The translations under genes were made by a program, and so were the position numbers. This document shows, piece by piece, positions 24,430 through 36,240 of a stretch of DNA of 64,000 nt. Each line of letters opens with the position of its first letter. The stretch's first letter is position 1. A model generated the notes under the pieces. The model saw only the letters and a list, made by a program, of their open reading frames with translations, was not told the DNA's origin and ran no database searches. This DNA is from Adiantum capillus-veneris (lineage: Eukaryota; Streptophyta; Polypodiopsida; Polypodiales; Pteridaceae): the NCBI GenBank assembly GCA_014529385.2, contig CM043959.1, forward strand, positions 13,548,809 to 13,612,808. Direction: 5' to 3'.

Positions 24430-25010
24430 TGTTACAAGATATGGAACCCTCCTATTGTATGTGAGTCAACTACAATTAGGATAGGTGGAGCGTAATGGAT
24501 ACTTAACGTGTTGTCTTTCTACTTTTTTCTAAGATGGTGAGTTGAAGGACTTGTAGATTTAATTTTATATTTGCACAATGTTTCAGATCTTTTATCAATA
24601 AACACTATGGCTGCTTTGTAAATAGGATAGTGAGAACTCAGCTTAAGAGGGTCATGCAATAAGTGATATGCTCCACTTACAAACAAAAGTGAAAGTAAGT
24701 GTAAAAGAGGGGCCTCCAATTTTTTTGGCACCAACAAAATAATATCAAATATTAAATACCAAACTCTACAAGAGGTGCCGTGGAGTTTTGGGCTAAGACC
24801 ATTCTTGTGTAGATGCTCTCAATTTTTCTTTTTTCCCTATGTCTTGGGTTATGGATCTCCTTTGTGTCATCCTCTTGTGTGTAAGAGTTTGTCACCTTCT
24901 TTGGTGTAGATATGTCAACATCTCCATCCTTCTCTCTATGGAAACATCAACCCTTCTACCTCTCTCTTTCCCTTTCTCCACATGGTCGAAGCCCACCCTT
25001 GACCCCAACA
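24430..25010 (+). repeat. LTR-1, with internal deletion
   Basis: 581 bp, TGTTACAAGATATGG to CCCCAACA. A deletion near 24560 (GTAGATTTAATTTTATATTTGC) removes about 70 bp. A perfect PBS follows at 25012-25023. Confidence 0.83.
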
Positions 25011-25181
25011 ATGGTATCAGAGCTTCTTGTTGGAAGAAAATTAGCAGTGAAAAACAAAGTTTAAGGATGGATTTTTAAATTTGCAGAATCGAGTTTGCAA
25101 ATCAAGGCTAGTCGACAGTTAATTGAAAAACAACCCATTAATTCCACATAACAACCATCAAGATTCAAAAAGGGAAGAAAA
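25011..25181 (+). repeat. S internal segment, truncated
   Basis: Perfect PBS and about 160 bp of leader, then at AGGGAAGAAAACACTTTCTG it jumps into a short piece of B and on to integrase. LTR-2 and the start of B are missing. Confidence 0.75.
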
Positions 25182-26166
25182 CACTTTCTGACCTTGTTTT
25201 CATAACTCCCTAAAATAATTAATTCTTCATGAAGGTCATAATATCCCAGTTTCAGGACATGTGGGATATTCAAAAACTCTTAGTACCTTGAGGAAAAGCT
25301 ACTTCTAGACCAGAATAAAGAGGGATGTACTTTGATACATTAAACAATGCCTCTCTTGTCAAAATAACAAGGCTAAACGAGTGATGATGCCAGGAAAACA
25401 TGGTAGTTGTGGATATGCTTACTAAAGTGCATCTCATCTAATACGAGTAAAAACCACTTACATCAGATCAAATATGAGCCGTATCTTTCTTAAAGATATC
25501 TTTCGATTACAAGGGCTTCGAAAGAGAATTATCAGTGACACGGATGTAAAGTTCACTTCCAAGTTTTGGAAGTCTCTATTTGAAGCTTTAGGAACACAAC
25601 TATTCTTTAGCTCAGCATATCATGCTCAGACAGACGGACAGACAGAATGGGTAACCAAGTAATTGAAGATATCCTTTGAGCTTATTGCAGTAGAGAACCC
25701 TGCAAGTGGATTCAATTTCTTTCGTTGGTAGAATTTTCCTATAACTCCTCTTTCCATAAAAGCATTGGAGGTCACCTTTCAATGCTCTATATGGGCATGA
25801 ATGCATATCACCCATTGAATTTTTTTTACCCCTACTTAAGGTAAGAAGCCTCAAAGAAAATGCTGGAGGAAATGGAAGCCTAGACCAAAGCCATACGACA
25901 AGAATTTCAGGCAAATAAGGATCGTTAAAATCATTATGCAGCAAAAAAATGATCCGATTAAATCTTCAAACAAGGAGACAAGGTCTTCTATGAGTGCATC
26001 CAAAAGAAGCATCTATCTCTGGAAAATTCAAAAATCTTAGTCCTCGATATTGTGGTCCTTATGAAATAATCAAGCTCCTTAGTGTTCAAGCCTACAAATT
26101 AAAGATGTCCAAACATATTAAAGTTCATTATGTATTTCATGTCAACCTACTAAAACCCTAAATCCG
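25182..26166 (+). pseudogene. integrase remnant fused to truncated S
   Basis: After about 25 bp of B leader it begins at the ACTCCCTAAAATAATTAATTC segment just before the zinc-binding motif and continues through core ORF 25474-25662 (YHAQTDGQTE, Pro changed to Ala) to the C-terminal region. The stretch 25770-26000 has many single-base indels relative to other copies. Confidence 0.83.
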
Positions 26167-26682
26167 AAATTCCTCGGTAATTTTATATTTGCATAGTGTT
26201 TGAGATCTTTTATCAATGAGCCACTATGGCTACTTTGTAAATAGAATAGTGAGAACTCTTAAAAGGGTCATGCAATAAGTGATATCCTCCAATCATAACT
26301 TAAGTGGAACTAAGTGTCAAAGAGGGGCCTCCAAATTTTTGGCACCAACAATTAATATCAAATATTAAATATCAAACTCCACAAGAGATGGCATGGATTT
26401 TGGGGCTAAGGCCATTCTTGTGTAGATGCTCTCACGTTTTCCCTTTCCCCTCTCTTACCCTATGTCTTGGGCTATGGATCTTCTCTGTGTCATCCTCTTG
26501 TGTGTAAGAGTTTGTCCCCTTGTTTTCTCTGTGTATTATGTTGTGTAGATGTGTCAACATCTCCATTCCTTCTCTCTATGTCCACATCAACCCTTCTAGA
26601 TCTCTCTTTTCCGTTCTCCACATGGCAAGGCCAATGGTTGTATTTAATGGCCAAGTGTGGAAGCTCACCCTTGACCCCAATA
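26167..26682 (+). repeat. LTR-3, fused to pol
   Basis: Short-block type. Ends CCCCAATA instead of CCCCAACA, followed by GTGGTATCAACGC. Confidence 0.84.
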
Positions 26683-27051
26683 GTGGTATCAACGCTTCGT
26701 CTAAAGAAAATCGCAATCAAAATTCAATTTGAGTCAATCAGTGGATTCCGGTTCGACATAAAAAATGGATATTGGAAATGTAATTATGTTGGCCTAAGTG
26801 TAGGAAAATGGAAGATCAAGGCTTCGATAAGAGAGTTGGAAGCTACAGAGAATTACCAATGACATCTCGGTCCATGTGCAAGCTCCAATTTAAGATAGCT
26901 GACAATATTGAAATATATTTTCAAACGGTTGAAGTATCTTAATTGTTTTTTCAAAACTCTCCACATCTTCTTCACACCTTTTGTCACACTGACGGTCGAA
27001 CTAATTCTCTATTCAACAAATGAGGACAGTTGCTATCTCTAGAGTAAGGGA
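26683..27051 (+). repeat. C internal segment, mostly deleted
   Basis: Only the leader (to about 26938) and the 3' tail are present. About 0.75 kb of the short form is missing at GTTGAAGTATCTTAATTG. The leader part has dense single-base indels. Confidence 0.75.
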
Positions 27052-27686
27052 TGTTACAAGACTAGGAACCCTCCTATTGTATGTGGTCAACTACAATTAG
27101 GATAGCTGGAGCGTAATGGATACTTACTGTGTTGTCTTTCTATTTTGTTCTAATGGTGAGTTAATGACTTGTAGATTGAAATTCTAAGAGCTGAGAAGAA
27201 GGCGTTGGCAATAAATCAATTCCTCGGCCATTTTATATTTGCACAATGTTTCAGATCTTTTATCAATAAACCACTATGGCTGCTCTGTAAATAGGATAGT
27301 GAGAACTCACCTTAAGAGGGTCATGCAATAAGTGATATGCTCCACTTACAACAAAAGTGAAATTAAGTGTAAAAGAGGGGCCTCCAATTTTTTGGCACCA
27401 ACAAATAATATCAAATATTAAATACCAAACTCCACAAGAGGTGCCGTGGAGTTTTGGGCTAGGACCCTTCTTGTGTAGATGCTCTCAATTTTTCTTTTTT
27501 CCCTCTCTTACCCTATGTCTTGGGTTATGGATCTCCTTTGTGTCATCCTCTTGTGTGTAAGAGTTTGTCCCCTTCTTTGGTGTAGATATGTCAACATCTC
27601 CATCCTTCTCGCTATGGAAACATCAACCCTTCTATCTCTCTCTTTCCCCTTCTCCACATGGTTGAAGCCCACCCTTGACCCCAACA
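27052..27686 (+). repeat. LTR-1, full length
   Basis: 635 bp, TGTTACAAGACTAGG to CCCCAACA, then perfect PBS at 27688-27699. Confidence 0.88.
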
Positions 27687-28267
27687 ATGGTATCAGAGCT
27701 TCTTGTTGGAAGAAAATTAGCAATGAAAACAAAGTTTAAGTATGGATTTTTAAATTTGCAGAATCGAGTTTGCAAATCAAGGCTAGTCGACAGTTAATTG
27801 AAAAACATCCCATTAATTCCACATAACAACCATCAAGATTCAACAAGGGAAGAAAAGAATCAGCTCTTGAAGAATTTGTTTGAGTCAATCAGTGACTCCC
27901 GTTCTACATCAAATAAGGGAGCTTCGAAAGTGACGCTTTTGGCTTACCTTAGAAGAAGTGGGAGCCCAAGGCTCGGATTGAGAGATGGGAGACCAAGTAT
28001 TCATCATAATGAAGAACCATGCACACTTGTAAATCAAGAAGAGCAACTCATTCATGACCAAATATTTGATCATGAAAGCACCACTGCACGCACTAGCATA
28101 TTGATAGTCGTTATCTTTTGATTTTAAAATTCCACCCTAGAGAAGATGCTAAATGGGTCCCTTTTTTTTCCAAAACTCTCAAAATCTTCTTCACACCTTT
28201 TGTCACTGATGATCCAATAATTCTCTATTGAGCAAATAAGGATGGTTTTTATCCCTAGAGTAAGAGA
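27687..28267 (+). repeat. S internal segment with perfect PBS
   Basis: Leader with the 107-codon ORF 27798-28121 and tail ending AGTAAGAGA. Confidence 0.85.
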
Positions 28268-28595
28268 TGTTACGAGACTCTCCACCCTATTGTTGTGTAT
28301 GGTCAACTACAATTGGGATAGCTGCAGCGTAATGGATATTTATTGTGTTGTCTTTATATTTAATTCTAATGGTGAGTTGATGACTTGCAGATTAGAATTC
28401 TAGGAGTTGAGGAGAAGGTGTTGGCAACAAATAGTCATTATCTTTTGATTTTAAAATTCCACCCTAGAGAAGATGCTAAATGGGTCCCTTTTTTTTCCAA
28501 AACTCTCAAAATCTTCTTCACACCTTTTGTCATTGATGATCCAACTAATTCTCTATTGAGAAAATAAGGATAGTTTTTATCCTTAGAGTAAGAGA
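28268..28595 (+). repeat. LTR-2 start plus repeated S tail
   Basis: Same partial duplication as at 19944: LTR-2 bases 28268-28434, then S tail 28435-28595, then a second LTR-2 start. Confidence 0.84.
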
Positions 28596-29283
28596 TGTTA
28601 CGAGACTCTCCACCCTCTTGTTGTGTATGGTCAACTACAATTGGGATAGCTGGAGCGTAATGGATATTTATTGTGTTGTCTTTCTATTTTGTTCTAATGG
28701 TGAGTTGATGACTTGTAGATTAGAATTCGAGGAGTTGAGGATAGGTGTTGGCAACAAATAAATTCCTTCGCCATTTTACATTTGCACACTGTTTGAGATC
28801 TTTTATGAATAGGCCACTATGACTACTTTGTAAATAGGATAGTGAGAACTCACCTTAAGAGAGTCATGCAATAAGTGATATGCTCCACTCGTATAAAGTG
28901 GAACTAAGTGTAAAAGAGGGACCTCCAATTTTTTGGCACCAACAAGTGATACCAAATATTACCAAACTCCACAAGAGGTGCCGTGGAGTTTGGGGCTACA
29001 ATCTTTAAGCCATTCTTGTGCAGATGCTCTCAAATTTTTCCTCTTCCCTCTCATACCCTTTGTCTTGAGTTATGGAGCTTCTCTGTGTCATCCTCTTGTG
29101 TGTAAGAGTTTGTCGTCTTGTTTTCTCTGTGTACTATAATGTGTAGATATATCAACATCTCCATCCCTTCTCTTTATGTAAACATCAACCCATTCTAGAT
29201 CTTTCTTTTTTCCCTTCTCCACATGGCAAGGTCAATGGTTGTATTTCATAGCCAAGCGTAGAAGCCCACCTTTGACCCCAACA
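28596..29283 (+). repeat. LTR-2, full length
   Basis: 688 bp, TGTTACGAGACTCTCC to CCCCAACA, then TGGTATTTGAGC. Confidence 0.88.
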
Positions 29284-29980
29284 ATGGTATTTGAGCTTCT
29301 GGTTTGAAGAAAATTGGCAATCAAATACAAATTTTAAGGATCGATTCTCAAATTTACAAAATTGAGTTTGCAAATCAAGGCTCATTGGCAATTAATTGGA
29401 AAACTGCCCATCAATTTTGCTTAACAACCATCAAGATTTGACAAGGCAAGAAAAGAATCATATCTTGAAGAATTTGTTTGAGTGAATCAATGATTTCGGC
29501 TAGACATCAGAAAAGGGAGCTTGGAAAGTGATAATTTTGGCTTAAGTGTAGAAGGATTACCTATGACATCTCACTCCATGTTGCAAGCTCCGATCAAAGA
29601 TAGCTGACAATATTGAAGTATAGTTTTCAAACCGTTGAAGTAGTACTCGGCTACCTTTCTGAAACCATGCGTGACCAACCCTCACACACACATATGGACG
29701 AGGAAGAGGTGGTTGGTGACCATTTAGCTCTAACCATCGGGTAGTGTCGTTGCTCGTTGACTCCGTTCTTTTCAAAACACTTTATGACCTTGTTTTCACA
29801 CAAATGGTGAGGCGTCTATTGAACTCCAAGGTTGGCCACCCAAATTGTAGCAAAGACCTATTCTCACCCCCTCTCCTTTAGTTGATTAATCCCTCTCTAT
29901 CATGCTCAACTTAAGGACCTCTCTTTTTAATCCCAACCTTTCATGGACTTCTTAAGGACCTCTCCAACAATCCGTTATTG
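29284..29980 (+). repeat. B internal segment, leader part
   Basis: Leader as at 20960, with a few private substitutions (ATTTAGCTCTAACC near 29723). No coding domain seen. Confidence 0.7.
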
Positions 29981-31096
29981 GATAAGGTGAGGGAATGCTC
30001 ACAGAAAGATGAAGCCTATTTTAAAATCATTCAAATTCTCAGTCAAGAAGATGCAAAAGAAAAAAGAAAAGTCCCTAGTTAAGGACCATTATATGGAGGA
30101 TGGCCTTCTTTACTATAGACATCCACTTTGCATTCCTAGGGATAACTCCCTAAAATAATTAATTCTTCATGAAGGTCATGATATCCCAGTTTCAGGACAT
30201 GTGGGATATGCAAAAACTCTTAGTACCTTGAGGAAAAGCTACTTCTAGACCAGAATAAAGAGGGATGTACTTTGATACATTAGACAATGCCTCTCTTGTC
30301 AAAAAAACAAGGCTAAACGAGTGATGATGCCAGGAAAACATGGTAGTTGTGGATATGCTTACTAAAGCGCATCTCATCTAATACCAGTACAAACCACTTA
30401 CATCAGATCAAATATGAGCCGTATCTTTCTTAAAGATATGTTTCGATTACATGGGCTGCGAAAGAGAATTATCAGTGACACGGATGTAAAGTTCACTTCC
30501 AAGTTTTGGAAGTCTCTATCTGAAGCTTTAGGAACACAACTATTCTTTAGCTCAGCATATCATGCTCAGATAGACGGACAAACAGCATTGGTAACCAAGT
30601 AATTGAGCTTATTGCAGTAGAGAACCCTGCAAGTGGATTCAATTTCTTTCGTTGGTAGAATTTTCCTATAACTCCTCTTTCCATAAAAGCATTGGGATGT
30701 CACCTTTCAATGCTCTATATGGGCATGAATGCATATCACCATTGAATTTTTTTTACCCTACTATAAGGGTAGAAGCCTCAAAGAAAATGCTGGAGGAAAT
30801 GGAAGCCTAGACCAAAGCCATACGACAAGAATTTCAGGCAGATAAGGATCGTTAAAATCATTATGCAGACAAAAAATGATCCGATTAAATCTTCAAACAA
30901 GGAGACAAGGTCTTTCTATGAGTGCATCCAAAAAGAAGCAATCTATCTCTGGAAAATTCAAAAATCTTAGTCCTCAATATTATGGTCCTTATGAAATAAT
31001 CAAGGTCCTTAGTGTTCAAGCCTACAAATTAAACATGTCCAAACATATTAAAGTTCATTATATATTTCATGTCAACCTACTAAAACCCTAAATCCG
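29981..31096 (+). pseudogene. integrase remnant (zinc-binding, core, C-terminal)
   Basis: Full order of motifs. Core ORF 30414-30602 has YHAQIDGQTA, so the catalytic Glu of D-35-E is changed to Ala. A 14-base deletion follows (GTAATTGAGCTTATTGC near 30600). C-terminal ORF 30876-31091 stops just before LTR-3 (CCCTAAATCC). Confidence 0.86.
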
Positions 31097-31613
31097 AAAT
31101 TCCTCGGCCATTTTATATTTGCACAGTGTTTGAGATCTTTTATCAATGAGCCACTATGGCTGCTTTGTAAATAGGATAGTGAGAACTCTTAAAAGGGTCA
31201 TGCAATAAGTGATATCCTCCAATCATAACTTAAGTGGAACTAAGTGTCAAAGAGGGGCCTCCAAATTTTTGGCACCAACAAGTAATATCAAATATTAAAT
31301 ATCAAACTCCACAAGAGATGGCATGGAGTTTGGGGCTAAGGCCATTCTTGTGTAGATGCTCTCATGTTTTTCCTTTCCCCTCTCTTACCCTCTGTCTTGG
31401 GCTATGGATCTTGTCTGTGTCATCCTCTTGTGTGTAAGAGTTTGTCCCCTTGTTTTCTTTGTGTATTATGTTGTGTAGATGTGTCAACATCTCCATCCCT
31501 TCTCTCTATGTCCACATCAACCCTTCTAGATCTCTCCTTTTTCCTTCTCCACATGGCAAGGTCAATGGTTGTATTTAATGGCCAAGTGTGGAAGCCCACC
31601 CTTGACCCCAGCA
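31097..31613 (+). repeat. LTR-3, fused to pol
   Basis: Short-block type. Ends CCCCAGCA, followed by GTGGTATCAACGC. Confidence 0.85.
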
Positions 31614-32740
31614 GTGGTATCAACGCTTCTGGTCTAAAGAAAATCGGCAATCAAAATTCAATTTGAGTCAATCAGTGATTCCGGTCGACATAAAAATTGG
31701 GATCTTGGAAAGTAATTATTTTGGCGTAAGTGTAGAAGAAATGGAAGATCAAGGCTTCGATTAAGAGATTGGAAGCTACAAGAATTACCCATGACGTCTC
31801 GGTCCATGTTGCAAGCTCCAATTTAAGATAGCTGACAATATTGAAATATATTTTTCAAATGGTTGAAGTAGTACTCGGTTACCTTTCTGAAACCCTTTGT
31901 GACCAACCCTGACACACACATATGGCTTGACTCTGACCTGCACAAAATCAGGCTATTAACTCTTCTTCTACTAGAAAATCACTCATCGTGTAAATTTTTT
32001 TTAAATTTATACTTTCTTTTATATGACTAACACCACACATGAGCAGTTGTACTTTTTCTCATCTTTTTGCAGATGACACAAAAACAACTAGAACCACTTC
32101 TTAGCAAAAATATCGTTGCCAACAGCTTCAAAATTGACTACATTGGACACTCTACAAGATGAAGCTATCCAAACTTTCAAATCAATAAAACTTTTAACTT
32201 CAAGTGTTTGAACTCCTATTGGAGAAAAAAGTCAAAGCCATGTTTATACAGTTGCTACTAGACTTGTATCATTAATTAATTTACTCTTACATGCTAACTC
32301 GATTGAGAATAGAGATGAAACCTGTGTGCCCTATGAACAACAATACACCATTAATTTATACCTAAGTATTTCCCTAAGATGTGCAATTCAACAAGAAAAT
32401 AAGGTACTGCATATTTCTCAATTCTCTACATTGTAACATCGGGCCACACTAGTCCCATGAGGTACTAAGTTTTCTAGTGAAGTCTTTCATTTTTGATATT
32501 CCCATTTGTGGACACTTTTTGTGTCCCTTCTCTGTAGAGTTTTAATACAAGATATGCTAGACAGGAATAGTTGATCATGAACCCACATGCACGCACTAAC
32601 ATGTTCATAATTCGTAATTTTTTGACTTTTCAATGCCACCCTAGAGAAGATGCTTCTGGATGCCTTAGTTTTTTTTCAAAACTCTCCACATCTTTCTTCA
32701 ACTTTTTGTCACACTGACGGTTCGAACTAATTTCTCTATT
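31614..32740 (+). repeat. C internal segment, short form, first of two copies
   Basis: Leader, deletion junction and acceptor region as in other short C copies. From about 32040 it shows dense single-base indels, and it ends without an LTR at about 32740. It shares rare variants (GACGTCTCGG, CATTGGACACTCTAC) with the next copy. Confidence 0.72.
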
Positions 32741-33835
32741 CAAGGTCACACTTGTATATTGGAAATGGGAATGTATTTTGGGGTATGGATAGGAAATGGA
32801 AGATCAAGGCTTCGAGTATAGATTTGAAGCTACAAGAATTACCCATGACGTCTCGGGCCATGTTGCAAGCTCCAATTTTAAGATAGCTGACAATATTGAA
32901 ATATATTTTTCAAATGTTTGAAGTAGTACTCGGTTACCTTTCTGAAACCCTTTGTGACCAACCCTGACACACACATATGGCTTGACTCTGACCTGCACAA
33001 AATCAGGCTATTAACTCTTCTTCTACTAGAAAATCACTCATCGTGTAAATTTTTTTTAAATTTATACTTTCTTTTATATGACTAACACCACACATGAGCA
33101 GTTGTACTTTTTCTCTCTCTTTTTGCAGATGACACAAAACACAACTAGAACCACTTCTTAGCAAACTATCGTTGCCAACAGCTTCAAATTGACTACATTG
33201 GACACTCTACAAGATGAAGCCTATCCAAACTTTCAAATCAATAAACTTTTAACTTTCAAGTGTTTGAACTCCTATTGGAGAAAAAGTCAAAAGCCATGTT
33301 ATACAGTTGCTACTAGACTTGTATCATTAATTAATTTACTCTTACTATGCTAACTCGATTTGAGAATAGAGATAGAAACCTGTGTGCCCTATGAATACAA
33401 TACACCATTATTTATACCTAAGTATTTCCCTAAGATGTGCAATTCAACAAGAAAATAAGGTACTGCATATTTCTCAATTCTCTACATTGTAACATCGGGC
33501 CACTAGTCCCATGAGGTACTAAGTTTTCTAGTGAAGTCTTTCTTTTTTGATATTCCCATTTGTGGACACTCTTTGTGTCCCTTCTCTGTAGAGTTTTAAT
33601 ACAAGATATGCTAGACAGGAATAGTTGATCATGAAACCACCACTGCACGCACTAACATAGTTCATAATTCGTATTTTTTGACTTTTCAATGCCACCCTAG
33701 AGAAGATGCTTAATGGATGCCTTAGTTTTTTTTTTCAAAACTCTCCACATCTTCTTCACACTTTTTGTCACACTGACGGTCGAACTAATTCTCTATTCAG
33801 CATCTAAGGACAGTTGCTATCTCTAGAGTAAGGGA
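32741..33835 (+). repeat. C internal segment, short form, second copy
   Basis: Direct repeat of the preceding copy, starting in noisy sequence near 32745-32830 and then clean up to the tail before LTR-1. Antisense ORF 33430-33648. See the finding on a possible assembly duplication. Confidence 0.75.
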
Positions 33836-34469
33836 TGTTACAAGACTAGGAACCCTCCTATTGTATGTGGTCAACTACAATTAGGATAGGTGGAGCGTAA
33901 TGGATACTTACTGTGTTGTCTTTCTATTTTGTTCTAATGGTGAGTTGATGACTTGTAGATTGAAATTCTAAGAGTTGAGAAGAAGCGAAGGCAATAAATC
34001 AATTCCTCGGCCATTTTATATTTGCACAATGTTTCAGATCTTTTATCAATAAGCCACTATGGCTGCTTTGTAAATAGGATAGTGAGAACTCACCCTAAGA
34101 GGGTCATGCAATAAGTGATATGCTCCACTTACAACAAAAGTGAAACTAAGTGGAAAAGAGGGGCCTCCAATTTTTTGGCACCAGCAAGTAATATCAAATA
34201 TTAAATACCAAACTCCACAAGAGGTGCCGTGGAGTTTTGGGCTAAGAGCATTCTTGTGTAAATGCTCTCAATTTTTCTTTTTTCCCTCTCTTACCCTATG
34301 TCTTGGGTTATGGATCTCCTTTGTGTCATCCTCTTGTGTGTAAGAGTTTGTCCCCTTCTTTGGTGTAGATATGTCAACATCTCCATCCTTCTCTCTATGG
34401 AAACATCAACCCTTCTATCTCTCTCTTTCCCCTTCTCCACATGGTCGAAGCCCACCCTTGACACGAACA
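33836..34469 (+). repeat. LTR-1, full length
   Basis: 634 bp, TGTTACAAGACTAGG to CACGAACA (two changes in the last eight bases), then perfect PBS 34471-34482. Confidence 0.87.
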
Positions 34470-35052
34470 ATGGTATCAGAGCTTCTTGTTGTAAGAAAAT
34501 TAGCAATGAAAAACAAAGTTTAAGGATGGATTTTTAAATTTGCAGAATCGGGTTTGCAAATCAAGGCTAGTCGATAGTTAATTGAAAAACAGCCCATTAA
34601 TTCCACTTAACAACCATCAAGATTCAACAAGGGAAGAAAAGAATCAGCTCTTGAAGAATTTGTTTGAGTCAATCAGTGATTCCCATTCTGCATCAAATAA
34701 GGGAGCTTCAAAAGTGACACTTTTGGCTTACCTTAGAAGAAGTGGGAGCCCAAGGCTCGGATTGAGAGATGGGAGACCAAGAATACATCATAATGAAGAA
34801 CCATGCACACTTGTAAATCAAGAAGAGCAACTCATTCGTGACCAAATATTTGATCATGGAAGCACCACTGCACGCACTAGCATATTGATAGTCGTTATCT
34901 TTTGATTTTAAAATTCCACCCTAGAGAAGATGCTAAATGGGTCCCTTTTTTTTCCAAAACTCTCAAAATCTTCTTCACACCTTTTGTCACTGATGATCCA
35001 ACTAATTCTCTATTGAGCAAATAAGGATGGTTTTGATCGCTAGAGTAAAAGA
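34470..35052 (+). repeat. S internal segment with perfect PBS
   Basis: Leader with ORF 34582-34905 (107 aa) and tail ending AGTAAAAGA, the same variant as at 19935. Confidence 0.85.
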
Positions 35053-35389
35053 TGTTACGAGACTCTCCACCCTCTTGTTGTGTATGGTCAACTACAATTG
35101 GGATAGCTGGAGCGTAATGGATATTTATTGTGTTGTCTTTATATTTTGTTCTAATGGTGAGTTGATGACTTGTAGATTAGAATTCTAGGAGTTAAGGAGA
35201 AGGTGTTGGCAACAAATAGTCGTTATCTTTTGATTTTAAAATTCCACCCTAGAGAAGATGCTAAATGGGTCACTTTTTTTTTCCAAAACTCTCAAAATCT
35301 TTTTCACACCTTTTGTCATTGATGATCCAACTAATTCTATTGAGAAAATAAGGATAGTTTTTATCCCTAGAGTAAGAGATGTTACGAGA
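35053..35389 (+). repeat. LTR-2 start plus repeated S tail
   Basis: Third case of the partial duplication: LTR-2 bases 35053-35218, then S tail 35219-35389, then a new LTR-2 start. Confidence 0.84.
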
Positions 35390-36240
35390 CTCTCCACCCT
35401 CTTGTTGTGTATGGTCAACTACAACTGGGATAGCTGGAGCGTAATGGATATTTATTGTGTTGTCTTTCTATTTTGTTCTAATAGTGAGTTGATGACTTGT
35501 AGATTAGAATTCTAGGATAGTGAGAACTCTTAAAAGGGTCATGCAATAAGTGATATCCTCCAATCATAACTTAAGTGGAACTAAGTGTCAAAGAGGGGCC
35601 TCCAAATTTTTGGCACCAACAAGTAATATCAAATATTAAATATCAAACTTTACAAGAGATGGCATGGAGTTTGGGGCTAAGGCCATTCTTCTGTAGATGC
35701 TCTCACGTTTTTCCTTTCCCCCCTCTTACCCTATGTCTTGGGCTATGGATCTTCTCTGTGTCATCCTCTTGTGTCTAAGAGTTTGTCCCCTTGTTTTCTT
35801 TGTGTATTATGTGGTGTAGATATGTCAACACCTCCATCCCTTCTCTCTATGTCCACATCAACCCTTCTAGATCTATCTTTTTCCTTCTCCAAATTTTTGG
35901 CACCAACAAGTAATATCAAATATTAAATACCAAACTCCACAAGAGATGCCATGGAGTTTGGGGCTAAGGCCATTCTCGTGTAGATGCTCTCACGTTTTCC
36001 CTTTCCCCTCTCTTACCCTATGTCTTGGGCTATGTATCTTCTCTGTGTCATCCTCTTATGTCTAAGAGTTTGTCCCCTTGTTTTGTTTGTGTATTATGTT
36101 GTGTAGATATGTCAACATCTCCATCCCTTCTCTCTATGTCCACATTAACCCTTCTAGATCTCTCTTTTTCCTTCTCCACATGGCAAGATCAATGGTTGTA
36201 TTTAATGGCCAAGTGTGGAAGCCCAACGTTGACCCCCACA
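35390..36240 (+). repeat. composite LTR (LTR-2 start, LTR-3 body, duplicated LTR body)
   Basis: 35390-35515 is the start of LTR-2. At GGATAGTGAGAAC it switches to LTR-3 of short-block type (35516-35889). At CTCCAAATTTTTGG it jumps back and repeats about 290 bp (35890-36240), now followed by a long-block unit. A whole B segment is missing. It ends CCCCCACA, then GTGGTATCAAAGC. Confidence 0.8.
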
